Notes: generated by a model from the sequence alone, not told the origin. 64,000 nucleotides of DNA from Oxalobacter paraformigenes (GCF_000158475.2 NZ_KI392031.1:526287-590286); one strand, 5' to 3'. Counted from the stretch's first letter, positions 9,604 to 17,866 are shown. Numbers and translations: made by a program.

Positions 9604-9880
9604 GGTAGCTCCTTGATAATCAGTGAAATCGTTGACAGCATGAAAAACGGGAAAATGGCCGCGCATGGGCCGGCCGCTTCACATTCGGGAAAGCGGAAAG
9701 CGGCAACGGCAGAAAAGGGATGCGCGGACAGGAAAAAACGGCATTTGCCGTACCGGCAGAAGGGGCCGGTTTTCCGGAACGGGTTCACATCGGGCGGCGT
9801 CCCGAATGGAGGGAGCCGGAAAATGTCGGGTCATGGTTTTTCTTTCTTCGCTCGGTTAAAGGATATGTCTGTCGCGGCTT

Positions 9881-10345
9881 TCAAAAGCAGATGGGCAGTT
9901 GCCTGCCGGATTCATTCATGTCGGGGCAGGTTCCCATGCCGCGCATGTCCGCGAGCTCTTTCAGGTTTGTCGAGTTAAGGTAGTTCAAGACGACATGATG
10001 AAGGCCTTCCCAGAAGCGGACGGCTGTGCAGTTGGCGTATTGGGGGCATTCGTTCGGCGTCGTTTCCAGACAGGCCACACAGGCGAGATTGCCTTCGATG
10101 GGCCGGAGAATGTCGCCGATCGTATAACTTTCCGGCTGGCGGGAGAGTTTGTAGCCGCCTTGCGGCCCGCGGACGCTTTGGATCAGGCCGGCTTTGCCGA
10201 GCGCGGTCGCGATCTGTTCCAGATATTTGGGGGAAATGTGTTGCCGTGCAATGACGTCTTTCAGCGAGATATAGTTGCCGTTGCCATATTGCACCAGGTC
10301 GATCATGAAGCGCAGCGCGTATCGTCCTTTGGTCGAAATCTTCAT
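9881..10345 (-). CDS. Rrf2-family transcriptional regulator, probable cysteine/Fe-S sensor
   Basis: This 154-residue winged-helix protein has the Rrf2 hallmark start MKISTKGRYALR and the wing GPQGGYKL. It has cysteines at 89, 92, 100, 106, 140 and 153. The cluster CVACLETTPNEC...C is wider than the compact C-x5-C-x5-C of IscR, so a cluster is possible but its type is open. It is encoded head-to-tail with cysK (277 bp gap) and not with iscS/iscU. That context points to control of cysteine synthesis, as CymR does in Firmicutes, more than to Isc control. A TATAAT box 75 bp upstream and an inverted repeat across the -35 position suggest autoregulation. Confidence 0.85.
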   Translation of the reverse strand: MKISTKGRYALRFMIDLVQYGNGNYISLKDVIARQHISPKYLEQIATALGKAGLIQSVRGPQGGYKLSRQPESYTIGDILRPIEGNLACVACLETTPNECPQYANCTAVRFWEGLHHVVLNYLNSTNLKELADMRGMGTCPDMNESGRQLPICF

Positions 10346-10419
10346 TGTTTACTTTATCAGGCAGATTGTAACGTGAAGGTCTGGATTGTCTACAGGCATG
10401 ATTTTACCTGTTTTGCCGT

Positions 10420-10451
10420 ATTATACCCATTTCCTATGTATAAGGTAGGAA
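10420..10451 (-). promoter_or_regulatory. promoter and candidate operator of the Rrf2 gene
   Basis: On the minus strand TATAAT (plus 10420-10425) lies 75 bp upstream of the Rrf2 start. The perfect inverted repeat TTCCTA-N9-TAGGAA occupies 10431-10451 and covers the -35 position, where no good TTGACA is found. This is where an autoregulator would bind. Confidence 0.5.
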
Positions 10452-10657
10452 TTTATGAAGAATGTTGGAAAATGGAAAATTTCCGGGTGTTTCCGGAAAA
10501 GGTCGAGGGGGAACTGGTCTGGTGTGCCGTTTCTGTCCGTTTCCGCCGGAGCGCTTTTCCCTTTGCGGGAAGGGGAGGAAAATGTTCCCGGCCTTTTTCC
10601 GGAAACCGGGTGGAAAAAAGCTTGTAAAAAGGGCGGGGGCTGGACTAAAATAAACAT

Positions 10658-10741
10658 GCGGGGACTTGATGGACGGTTTCTCCGGAAACCGGAACCGATC
10701 GAAAACCCCATACGCGGCTTCGCCAGAGCCGCGTTTTCTTT
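10658..10741 (+). ncRNA. candidate small RNA with own promoter and terminator
   Basis: TTGTAA at 10622-10627 and TAAAAT at 10646-10651, 18 bp apart, could start a transcript near 10658. It would contain a 7-bp hairpin (CGGTTTC/GAAACCG, 10674-10691) and end at the strong terminator 10713-10741, giving about 85 nt. No ORF fits it. This is inference from signals only. Confidence 0.35.
10713..10741 (+). terminator. intrinsic terminator with no upstream gene
   Basis: CGCGGCT (10713-10719) pairs with AGCCGCG (10727-10733), followed by TTTTCTTT. The nearest gene on its left runs the other way, so it must end some other plus-strand transcript. Confidence 0.7.
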
Positions 10742-11403
10742 TGGGCAAACGCGTTGCCTGTTTTTCCGTTTTTTCTTCTTTGCCGCCGCTTCCCGTTTTC
10801 TTTTCGCCTCTCGGCCGTTTGTCCGGCTGTTTTTTTCCTTTCCGCCCGCTTTGGCGGTATGCGGATGGGGTTTTGCGGCCGTATCCGTCTGGCAAGCGGA
10901 TTGCGCCGCCGGTTTTTTCCGCGTTCGGCAAGCGTGCCATTTGGGCGGTTCGCTGCCGTTTTCCCTTTCCGACGGCCAGGTCGGGAGCCGGTTTTCAAGG
11001 GTCATGCCAGCCGGCGGAAAGCGGGATGGCCGTCTTTTTTCCATCCGGGACGTTGTTTTCCGGGGACAGGGCAGGCGATTGTGAGGCCGCGTTCCGAAGA
11101 GACGGCAGTGGGAAGAGCGGACGGCGGGAAAACGAAAGTTCCAGACAAATTAAGGGGATGCCCGCGCTCTGGCGGGCGTCGTCACCGCCGGGAAAACAGG
11201 GCAATAAAAAAAAGCTGAACAAACAGGTATAAAAAACTTTCTTGCCGGTGAACTGGAGTTGTTTTAAAACGTATCCCGCTGCCTTCACGCATCCTCTCCG
11301 GTGAAAACAATATGGCGGCATTGAGTTCAACATTAAACCTTAAAGGAGCGTTAGTTTCAAAAAATGGAGGAGAGAGAATTTTCAAAAAATCAAGGTACTT
11401 ATA

Positions 11404-11631
11404 ATGTCTACTCAAACCAAATCTCAAGCAGTCGGGGCATTCATGGCTTCGGTTTTCGTCTGTTTTATGGCGATCGGTGTTATTCTGGGCGGCGTATATG
11501 GCACGCAGCAAAAGGCGGAATTCAATCCGCTGCCTTATGCGCTGGGCAACGCGTATGACGCGGAGATGTTCCAGGCATTGAATACCCATCATGCCAGCTA
11601 TGATATGGACGCGAATACCAGTCGTGCCTGA
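11404..11631 (+). CDS. small single-span membrane protein, unknown function
   Basis: This 75-residue protein has a short polar N-terminus, one hydrophobic helix at about residues 9-31 (VGAFMASVFVCFMAIGVILG) and a polar C-terminal tail of ~40 residues. AAGG lies about ten bases before the ATG. A strong terminator follows 20 bp after the stop, which supports a real single-gene transcript. I do not recognise the family. It could be a small accessory subunit of a membrane complex or a stress-induced small protein. Nothing nearby indicates which. Confidence 0.6.
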   Translation: MSTQTKSQAVGAFMASVFVCFMAIGVILGGVYGTQQKAEFNPLPYALGNAYDAEMFQALNTHHASYDMDANTSRA

Positions 11632-11650
11632 TCCGGCTTTTTGAGTTCGG

Positions 11651-11695
11651 CCCGCATCGCGAGCGATGCGGGTTCGGCAAAAGCCGTTTTTTCTT
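11651..11695 (+). terminator. terminator after the small membrane protein
   Basis: A 9-bp stem, CCCGCATCG/CGATGCGGG (11651-11672), is followed by a second hairpin CGGC-AAAA-GCCG (11675-11686) that runs into TTTTTTCTTTTT. Confidence 0.8.
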
Positions 11696-12012
11696 TTTCT
11701 CCGTTTCCTGCCCTGACCGGGCTCTGCAACGGTTTGTTCCCGGTTCCTTCCTGATTTTCTGTCTGTGTTTTTTTCTGTACTGACGCCACTGTGACGTCGC
11801 TTGCCGCTTGTCGTCCTGTTGGCTGTTTTCCGGTTACCTGTCCGGAAAATGACGGCAGACCCGGAAGCGGTTTTCCTGCGTTATGGAAATCTCCGGTTTC
11901 GCGTCAGCGCAGGACGATTTCCTGTTTTCCCTTCCCGCAAAGGCCGGGCGTTTTTGCCGGACAGGTCAGCTTCGGCGATTGTTGTACCCCAAGGGGTCCC
12001 CGGAAGCCAGGC

Positions 12013-12142
12013 CCCCGGCTTCGGCGGGATCGCCGCGACGGTTTCTTCCGTTCTGGACGGGCTTTTGGCCGGCTATGTCGGTGAGGAAGTCGCTAAATGG
12101 GAGGGGGAACAGTTAAGCAAAATTAACACAAGCAAACGCTGA
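12013..12142 (+). pseudogene. remnant of the C-terminus of the proline-rich protein (copy 1)
   Basis: The plus strand here encodes IAATVSSVLDGLLAGYVGEE, nearly the same as the C-terminal segment of the intact protein at 15929-17203, and then a different short tail ending at 12142. Nothing upstream restores the rest of the gene. Bases 11696-12012 before it hold no other gene. It lies 85 bp upstream of a Sel1 gene on the same strand, the same arrangement as remnant copy 2. Confidence 0.7.
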
Positions 12143-12227
12143 TTTTTATAAATATTTTTAATAGCAAATCCGTTTTCAGGTTTGTTATTATATGAAGAGA
12201 TTTGGAAAAACCCTTCTTTAATGAACC

Positions 12228-13103
12228 GTGCTTTTTTTCCTGCATTTATTAAATAAAAGAATCCATAAGCTCACTTATCTTTTTTGTGGGTTAGTGATTT
12301 CTTTTATGTTGCCTTCTTATGCACATGAAAATCCAAAATGCCTGAACTATTATAAAAATTATCAATATGGTAAAGCACTTGCCTGTTTCAAAGAATCTTC
12401 TACATCAGGAGATCCGGTGGTACAACGCAAATTGGGTTATATGTACCTTAATGGCCTTGCCGTTAAAAAAAACAGTTCAAAGGCAATGGAATGGTTTGTC
12501 AAATCGTCAAAACAGGGAAATGCGGAAGCACCTTTTGATATCGGAGTCATGTATCAAAACGGAAAAGGGGTGAAACAGGACTACAGAAAAGCTAAAGAAT
12601 GGTATTTGATTGCAACTCAACGCGGTCATGCTGAAGCTGGAACCAATATCGGGTATCTTTATGAAAAAGGTCTGGGCGTTGCGCAAGATTGCTCACAAGC
12701 CAGAGAATGGTACGAAAAAGCCATGGCACAAGGCGATGTTTCCGCCATGATAAACCTGGGCAATTTATTTTATAAAGGTTGCGATGGCGAACAGGACAGG
12801 GTTCTGGCGTTCATGCTCTGCAAAAAGGCGGCCGAACTGGGTGACGCCTATGCCCAGTTCAATCTGGCCGAATTGTACCGCACCGGCCGCGTCACCTCGG
12901 AAAACTCCGGCAAGGCGCTTTACTGGTACCGGAAAAGCGCCGATCAGGGCACAGTCAAAGCCATGCGCAAGCTGGCGACGATCCATGACAGGGGCTGGCT
13001 GGGCCAGCCGGTCAACAAGCCGCTCGCCCGCGAATGGGAAAGAAAGGCTGATGCCGCCGAAGCGCGGCAACGACGTGAAGAAACGGAATCCGGTCCGGTT
13101 TGA
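12228..13103 (+). CDS. exported Sel1-repeat protein, cassette copy 1
   Basis: The protein has ~291 residues with an N-terminal signal peptide (hydrophobic core LTYLFCGLVISF, then a cleavage-like SYAH) followed by about six 36-residue Sel1 repeats (A.....G....Y..G.GV..D...A..WY..A). The start used is GTG at 12228. The start is uncertain because a run of seven T directly follows and no strong Shine-Dalgarno sequence is seen. The last ~110 residues are almost identical to those of copies 2 and 3, while the N-terminal half is divergent and AT-rich. The homology to copy 3 runs past the stop into the antisense end of the neighbouring proline-rich gene. Periplasmic Sel1 proteins serve as immunity proteins for some T6SS phospholipases. 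That role is a hypothesis here. Confidence 0.82.
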   Translation: MLFFLHLLNKRIHKLTYLFCGLVISFMLPSYAHENPKCLNYYKNYQYGKALACFKESSTSGDPVVQRKLGYMYLNGLAVKKNSSKAMEWFVKSSKQGNAEAPFDIGVMYQNGKGVKQDYRKAKEWYLIATQRGHAEAGTNIGYLYEKGLGVAQDCSQAREWYEKAMAQGDVSAMINLGNLFYKGCDGEQDRVLAFMLCKKAAELGDAYAQFNLAELYRTGRVTSENSGKALYWYRKSADQGTVKAMRKLATIHDRGWLGQPVNKPLAREWERKADAAEARQRREETESGPV

Positions 13104-13752
13104 AGCCGCATTATTGTTGGTTTGGCGGGGTATTGCTTGAAATGGGACGAGACAAATCCGCTTTCTTGCGGGTTAAACGACGTATCAGTTTCACGTGCAC
13201 AGTCTGAAACAAAATCGCACACCGTAAAATCCGGATACTGACCCATCAACTCACTGGATTTCTCCGGTCGGGTTGAGCCGTCAACGGTATAAGCAAGCTC
13301 AACCGGCGGCATGTGGAGTTCGTCAAACGCCTTATGCATTTCAGGGATGTTACTGATTGAAGTAATCATCCGGCCACGGATGTTTGCGCAGTCCAGCCAA
13401 TTCGTCATAATCGGCCAGCCGGAACCCGATATCGTGTGTTCCTCTGCTTGCCAGCAAGGCAGAGTACAGTAGAACAGGATAGGTAGCTGATCTACAGGTC
13501 AATGCCATCTTCCCTGTTTTGCCGTTGAATCGCCTTCCGATCCGGTCAGAGAAGAGCTATGGACAAATCCTGTTCCCGCTTTTGAAAACGCTTTCTGACA
13601 AGAGAAGTATTGCCCTTTCAAACGTTTGACTGACGACTTTTTCAGAAAAAACAGTTTTTGCAATGGAAAAATTCTGTCATCTGTTATCGGTCAGTGCCTC
13701 GTGTGTTTTCAAACGGCCTGTTCAGGCAGCCTATCTGCCAGAAAAAACAGGC
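13104..13752. other. rearranged interval with gene fragments
   Basis: The first ~20 bases repeat the antisense 3' end of the proline-rich gene (compare 15922-15945). The rest holds a SUMF1-like fragment at 13350-13559 and unassigned sequence. A minus-strand ORF spanning 12944-13408 is mostly a shadow of the Sel1 gene and I do not accept it. Confidence 0.5.
13350..13559 (-). pseudogene. C-terminal fragment resembling a formylglycine-generating-enzyme (SUMF1) domain
   Basis: In one minus-strand frame about 67 codons read through GRRFNGK, TCRSATYP and the end motif IGFRLADY, then stop at 13350-13352. CRSA...GFRL is how SUMF1/FGE-type domains end. An in-frame stop cuts the frame off near 13560 and no upstream part of the domain is found, so this is a broken remnant. 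SUMF1-domain proteins are often encoded beside secreted effectors and Sel1 genes, which fits the surroundings. The family call rests on a short motif and could be wrong. Confidence 0.4.
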
Positions 13753-14616
13753 CTAAGGCTCCATTTCCTCGCGTCGTTGCCGTGCTTCGGCGGCATCAGC
13801 CTTTCTTTCCCATTCGCGGGCGAGCGGCTTGTTGACGGGCTGGCCCAGCCAGCCCCTGTCATGGATCGTCGCCAGCTTGCGCATGGCTTTGACTGTCCCC
13901 TGATCGGCGCTTTTCCGGTACCAGTAAAGCGCCTTGCCGGGGTTTTCCGAGGTGACGCGGCCGGTGCGGTACAATTCGGCCAGATTGAACTGGGCATAGG
14001 CGTCACCCAGTTCGGCCGCCTTTTTGCAGAGCATGAACGCCAGAACCCTGTCCTGTTCGCCACCCAGCCCTTCATAAAACAAATTGCCCAGATTGACTAT
14101 CGCAGAGGCATGGCCTTGTGCGGCAGCGCGGGCATACCAGAATCGGGCTTGTTCATAGCTTTGCTCTACACCATCGCCTTGCGCATAAAGGAGGCCCAAA
14201 TAGTATTGAGCGTTTGCATATCCTTTGCTGGCTGATTTCAGGTGCCACTGTCGCGCTGTTTGATAATTCTGGGTAATGCCCTGCCCATTTCCATACATGA
14301 CTCCGATATCGAACATGGCCTGTGCATTACCCTGTTTGGCCGATTTGAGAAACCAGTACAGCGCTTTTTCCGAATCTTTGGGCACAACGATCCCTTTCAG
14401 ATACATGTAAGCTATATTCCGTTGAACTCTGGAGTTGCGTTGTGCATCGGGTTTGGAAAAGTATTGCCATGCTTTCTCAAATTGCCTGTCTTGATAATAC
14501 TGAAGACCGGTTGAGGCATTATCAGCGTATGAAAGACGAAAAAAAGGCAAAACGGACAGGAAAAAAACAACGATAAAAAATCGGTGCTTTTTTAATAAAA
14601 AATGAAAATTCTTCAA
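13753..14616 (-). CDS. exported Sel1-repeat protein, cassette copy 2
   Basis: The protein has 287 residues if it starts at the TTG at 14616, which has AAGGGG eight bases upstream. The alternatives, GTG at 14649 and ATG at 14625, have no usable Shine-Dalgarno spacing. A signal peptide (FFIVVFFLSVLPFF, then SYADN) is followed by about six Sel1 repeats. From about the fifth repeat on, the sequence is nearly identical to copies 1 and 3. It is on the opposite strand to them and follows remnant copy 2 of the proline-rich gene. It would be periplasmic. A scaffold or immunity-type binding role is plausible, with specificity in the divergent N-terminal repeats. Confidence 0.8.
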   Translation of the reverse strand: MKNFHFLLKKHRFFIVVFFLSVLPFFRLSYADNASTGLQYYQDRQFEKAWQYFSKPDAQRNSRVQRNIAYMYLKGIVVPKDSEKALYWFLKSAKQGNAQAMFDIGVMYGNGQGITQNYQTARQWHLKSASKGYANAQYYLGLLYAQGDGVEQSYEQARFWYARAAAQGHASAIVNLGNLFYEGLGGEQDRVLAFMLCKKAAELGDAYAQFNLAELYRTGRVTSENPGKALYWYRKSADQGTVKAMRKLATIHDRGWLGQPVNKPLAREWERKADAAEARQRREEMEP

Positions 14617-14723
14617 AAATAGCATCCCCTTTTTCTTTCGTTTATCCACATTACCAAATAAATATGAATTTTTGAAGAGCTAATAATGGTTGTTTTGGTC
14701 TTGTTTTGGATAATTCTGTTTTA

Positions 14724-14930
14724 GCCATTCCCCCTCCCATTTAGCGACTTCCTCACCGACATAGCCGGCCAAAAGCCCGTCCAGAACGGAAGAAACCGTC
14801 GCGGCGATCTCGCCGAAATTGGGCGCGTAACGGCTGGGGAAAAGCCCCCCCCCCCCGGCACAAAACGCTCTGTCATCGCCGCGATCGCTCCGGCCGCAAT
14901 GGACTGGGCCAGCAAGTCGTTTCCGGTTTA
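14724..14930 (-). pseudogene. frameshifted remnant of the proline-rich protein (copy 2)
   Basis: The minus strand matches codons ~350-415 of the intact gene (LLAQSIAAGAIAAMTERFVPG, then GYVGEE after the shift). A run of twelve C at 14845-14856 replaces the seven C found in the intact gene at 16079-16085, and the five extra bases destroy the frame. Homology ends abruptly near 14930. The block sits directly upstream of Sel1 copy 2 on the same strand. Confidence 0.75.
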
Positions 14931-15045
14931 GTGGAAGAATGTGGGAGTCATGATGAATTGGAAAATGAATACGGTATTCCTCACTGACGGATAACGGATT
15001 TGTTATGATTGACTAACTATTCCCATTTTTTAATGACCATTGAAA

Positions 15046-15921
15046 ATGCCTACCTCGTTTTATATGTCGAGTAAAACAGTCAAATGTCTTGTTTATTCTG
15101 CTTTTCTTTTTCTGGCAGTATTGATGACGGTCGCAAATGCGGACAATGTTTCAAAAGGCTTGATGTTCTATAAAAATAAACAGTATTCACAGGCGTTGAC
15201 TTATTTGACCAGACCGGACGCACGGAAAAATCCGCAAGTGCAAACCACGTTGGGACGAATGTATTTTTACGGATTGGGCGTTAAACAGGATTATGCAAGA
15301 GCACTGGAATGGCACCGAAAAGCTGTTGAGCAGGGTTCAGCCAAGGCAGAGTATCGCATTGGAACGATGTATGGCTCCGGTAAAGGTTTACCTAAAGATT
15401 ATAAAAAAGCCTTTGAATGGTATCTTAAAGCGGGCAAAAAGAACGATGAGGAAGCCCAGTACAATCTGGGTTACTATTTTCATTATGGATTAGGTATAAG
15501 GCAAGATTACGAACAGGCCCGGTTCTGGTATGCCCGGGCTGCCGCACAAGGCCATGCCTCTGCAATAGTCAATCTGGGGGTTTTCTTTTATGAAGGGCTG
15601 GGCGGCGAACGGGACAGGGTTCTGGCGTTCATGCTTTACAAAAAGGCGGCCGAATTGGGCAATGCCCGTGCCCAGTTCAATCTGGCCGAATTGTACCGTA
15701 CCGGCCGCGTCACCTCGGAAAACCCCGGCAAGGCGCTTTACTGGTACCGGAAAAGCGCCGATCAGGGGACAGTCAAAGCCATGCGCAAGCTGGCGGTCAT
15801 TTATGACAAGGGCTGGCTGGGCCAGCCGGTCAACAAGCCGCTCGCCCGCGAATGGGAAAGAAAGGCCGACGCCGCCGAAGCGCGGCAACGACGTGAAGAA
15901 ACGGAATCCGGTCCGGTTTGA
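15046..15921 (+). CDS. exported Sel1-repeat protein, cassette copy 3
   Basis: The protein has 291 residues starting at the ATG at 15046 (a TTG at 15040 is the alternative). The signal peptide core is CLVYSAFLFLAVLMTV, with a VANA-D cleavage-like site, followed by about six Sel1 repeats. The C-terminal ~110 residues match copies 1 and 2 almost exactly. Its stop is only 7 bp from the stop of the intact proline-rich gene, which converges on it. This is the one place where a complete pair of the two gene types survives. By analogy with Sel1 immunity proteins of T6SS lipases it may protect against or chaperone the neighbour, although the convergent order argues against simple co-expression. Confidence 0.85.
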   Translation: MPTSFYMSSKTVKCLVYSAFLFLAVLMTVANADNVSKGLMFYKNKQYSQALTYLTRPDARKNPQVQTTLGRMYFYGLGVKQDYARALEWHRKAVEQGSAKAEYRIGTMYGSGKGLPKDYKKAFEWYLKAGKKNDEEAQYNLGYYFHYGLGIRQDYEQARFWYARAAAQGHASAIVNLGVFFYEGLGGERDRVLAFMLYKKAAELGNARAQFNLAELYRTGRVTSENPGKALYWYRKSADQGTVKAMRKLAVIYDKGWLGQPVNKPLAREWERKADAAEARQRREETESGPV

Positions 15922-15928
15922 AGCCGGA

Positions 15929-17203
15929 TTATTGTTGGTTTGGCGAATCGTCGATCAGCTTTTTCGCCTCCCATTCAGCGACTTCCTCACCGACATAGCC
16001 GGCCAAAAGCCCGTCCAGAACGGAAGAAACCGTCGCGGCGATCTCGCCGAAATTGGGCGCGTAACGGCTGGGGAAAAGCCCCCCCGGCACAAAACGCTCT
16101 GTCATCGCCGCGATCGCTCCGGCCGCAATGGACTGGGCCAGCAAGTCGTTTCCGGTTTTATCCAGGACTTGCCGGTGAATCTGTCCGGCCAGACGGTTCC
16201 ATTCATGCGCCGTCCAGTAAATGGTGCTGCCCGGCAGCCTGCGCGACACGGCAATCAGGATAGCCGGTTCCACCACCGAACCCGACAAGGCGCTCATCTT
16301 TTCTTTCATTTCGTGAATCTGCTGGGCCGTCTTGTCCGGATATGAAAAGTCCTGCCGTTCTTTCTGATACGTGTCTTCCAGCCGCTTTTCCCAGTCCGCC
16401 AGATAGCGGGCGTCCGACTGCGCCTTGTCAAGCGGAGGCGTTCGGGCAAACCGGTCGGGGCGCTCGCTGGCCCGCTCGAAAACGGTCGCCTCATGATTGG
16501 GCCTCATGCCATTCAGAAACGACTGGCGAAGCGACTTGAAAAACGGCCGCGCATAATCGGGCCCCTTTTCCTGTTCCCACTGGTGCAAACGGGATAACTC
16601 GCTGTTGACGCGGGCGACCGCTTCCATACCCGACACGGGTGACGCGCTTTCCCGCATCTGCCGCCAGAGCAATGCCCCCGGCTGCCTGTCCGGATTGAAC
16701 GCCATGTCAAAGGTCTTCTCCGGCACATCGTGCCGCGCGGCCTGCATGAGACGCACCGAGGGCGCATTGGCGAAATCGTGTTCTTCTTCCAGAGAGGACG
16801 CGACGGCTTTATGCTGTCCGGCCTGAAACAGGCGGGAAGACGCCTGATTGTCCGGATCGTGTTCTGTGCCGAGCGTATCGGCCGTTGCCTGCAAACCGGC
16901 GGCCAGACCGGACGGGTACGGTGGTTTGAGGGCGCGGGTACCGGAAATAGCCGGCGTAAAACCGCTCTGTGCCGGCGGGGAGGCGGCCGGCGTTTTCGGT
17001 GATGAAGGGGGCGTCAAGGCCTGTGTTTGCCCGAACGGCAGGGCATTACGTGCAGCCCGCGGGGGTTTGGCCGATCCGGACGCGCCCGGATCCGGCCGGG
17101 AAAAGTCGCCGTTTTCGTCACTGGCCCCGTCGCAGAGGCCGTCTTTTTGGAGCCGGGCCGGGTAGGGGGAAGCGGTCTTCCCCCATTCGATGCGGTCTTG
17201 CAT
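15929..17203 (-). CDS. proline-rich protein of unknown function, possible secreted effector
   Basis: The protein has 424 residues from the ATG at 17203, which has AAAGGA eight bases upstream. A longer frame to 17434 lacks a start signal. Residues 1-140 are Pro/Ala/Ser-rich and disordered-looking, with no signal peptide. The middle is charged and alpha-helical (e.g. EKRLEDTYQKERQ). Residues ~310-415 are more hydrophobic, with LLAQSIAAGAIAAM and IAATVSSVLDGLLAGYV, which could be amphipathic or membrane-inserting helices. I recognise no catalytic motif. Two truncated copies of its C-terminus lie within 5 kb, each next to an exported Sel1 gene. That association and the disordered N-terminus suggest an effector exported by a contact-dependent system. 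It could equally be a host-range or surface-associated protein. Confidence 0.6.
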   Translation of the reverse strand: MQDRIEWGKTASPYPARLQKDGLCDGASDENGDFSRPDPGASGSAKPPRAARNALPFGQTQALTPPSSPKTPAASPPAQSGFTPAISGTRALKPPYPSGLAAGLQATADTLGTEHDPDNQASSRLFQAGQHKAVASSLEEEHDFANAPSVRLMQAARHDVPEKTFDMAFNPDRQPGALLWRQMRESASPVSGMEAVARVNSELSRLHQWEQEKGPDYARPFFKSLRQSFLNGMRPNHEATVFERASERPDRFARTPPLDKAQSDARYLADWEKRLEDTYQKERQDFSYPDKTAQQIHEMKEKMSALSGSVVEPAILIAVSRRLPGSTIYWTAHEWNRLAGQIHRQVLDKTGNDLLAQSIAAGAIAAMTERFVPGGLFPSRYAPNFGEIAATVSSVLDGLLAGYVGEEVAEWEAKKLIDDSPNQQ

Positions 17204-17866
17204 GGGATTGTCCTTTATGAAAGCTGTTTGCCGGACGGCCGATCCCGTCCGGTTTTTATGTTCAGGGGCGCGCTGCCTGCGCGCTGTCCGTTTTAAAATA
17301 ACACGACCTTTCATGGCTTCCGCACTTTTCTGGCACTTTTCTGGCAGGGAAAGACTTGTCGGGCTTTCTCTTTTGCGGTGGAAAAACGATGCACGGAAAG
17401 GAGACGGGGCCGGGAAAGCGCACGCATGGGCCATCTGCCGGTCAGGGACTGCCGGCCGGAAAACGGCACGCCAAGGGGGGCGTTTGCGGAAAGGTGTCTG
17501 TTGGACGGTGCCCGCTCTTTGCCGCCTTGTTATCGGGGTGTTCCTGCCGCTTGCCTGCGCAGGACGGTTTGGGCGAAAGGGAGGGACGTCCCCTGATTCA
17601 ACCGGTATCGCTGCGCCGGTTAGGCTGTGCGGGTTTTGCCGGTGGCGGCTACGGGCAACACCCGAAAAACGCCTTCAAAAGGCGGGAGGGACTGCCGGTT
17701 CCGGTGAGATGAGCGGCTTGCCGCGTTGTATGGATGCGGCTGCCGCCGGCATGTTTTCTGGGGAAGCGTTCCGTTTTCATGGCGGCGCGACGGGGTTCCG
17801 GTTTTGCCGGAGAAGACGGGAATGGCGGAAAGGGGGCGAGGCGCCTGCTGGAGGGGCGGGGCGCTT
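17204..17866. other. gene-free interval
   Basis: Lying between two minus-strand genes, this GC-rich stretch contains only low-complexity Arg/Gly-rich frames. I see no RNA gene, clear promoter or repeat. Confidence 0.5.

Larger units (their letters stand above)
10346..11403. other. gene-poor region with a candidate small RNA
   Basis: Several ORFs cross this interval, but all are Phe-rich or Arg/Pro-rich and lack family features or good start sites. I regard none as real. It contains the Rrf2 promoter, a possible small RNA at 10658-10741, and the upstream region of the small membrane protein. Confidence 0.5.

Noticed and set aside
10455-11084. Plus-strand 209-codon frame near the Rrf2 promoter
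   Set aside because: AGGTAGGA precedes its ATG, but the frame becomes runs of Phe and Arg, crosses a strong terminator at 10713-10741, and shows no domain.
12944-13408. Minus-strand 154-codon frame overlapping the end of Sel1 copy 1
   Set aside because: Its C-terminal half is the shadow of Sel1. The N-terminal half competes with a frame whose ending (IGFRLADY) looks more like real protein.
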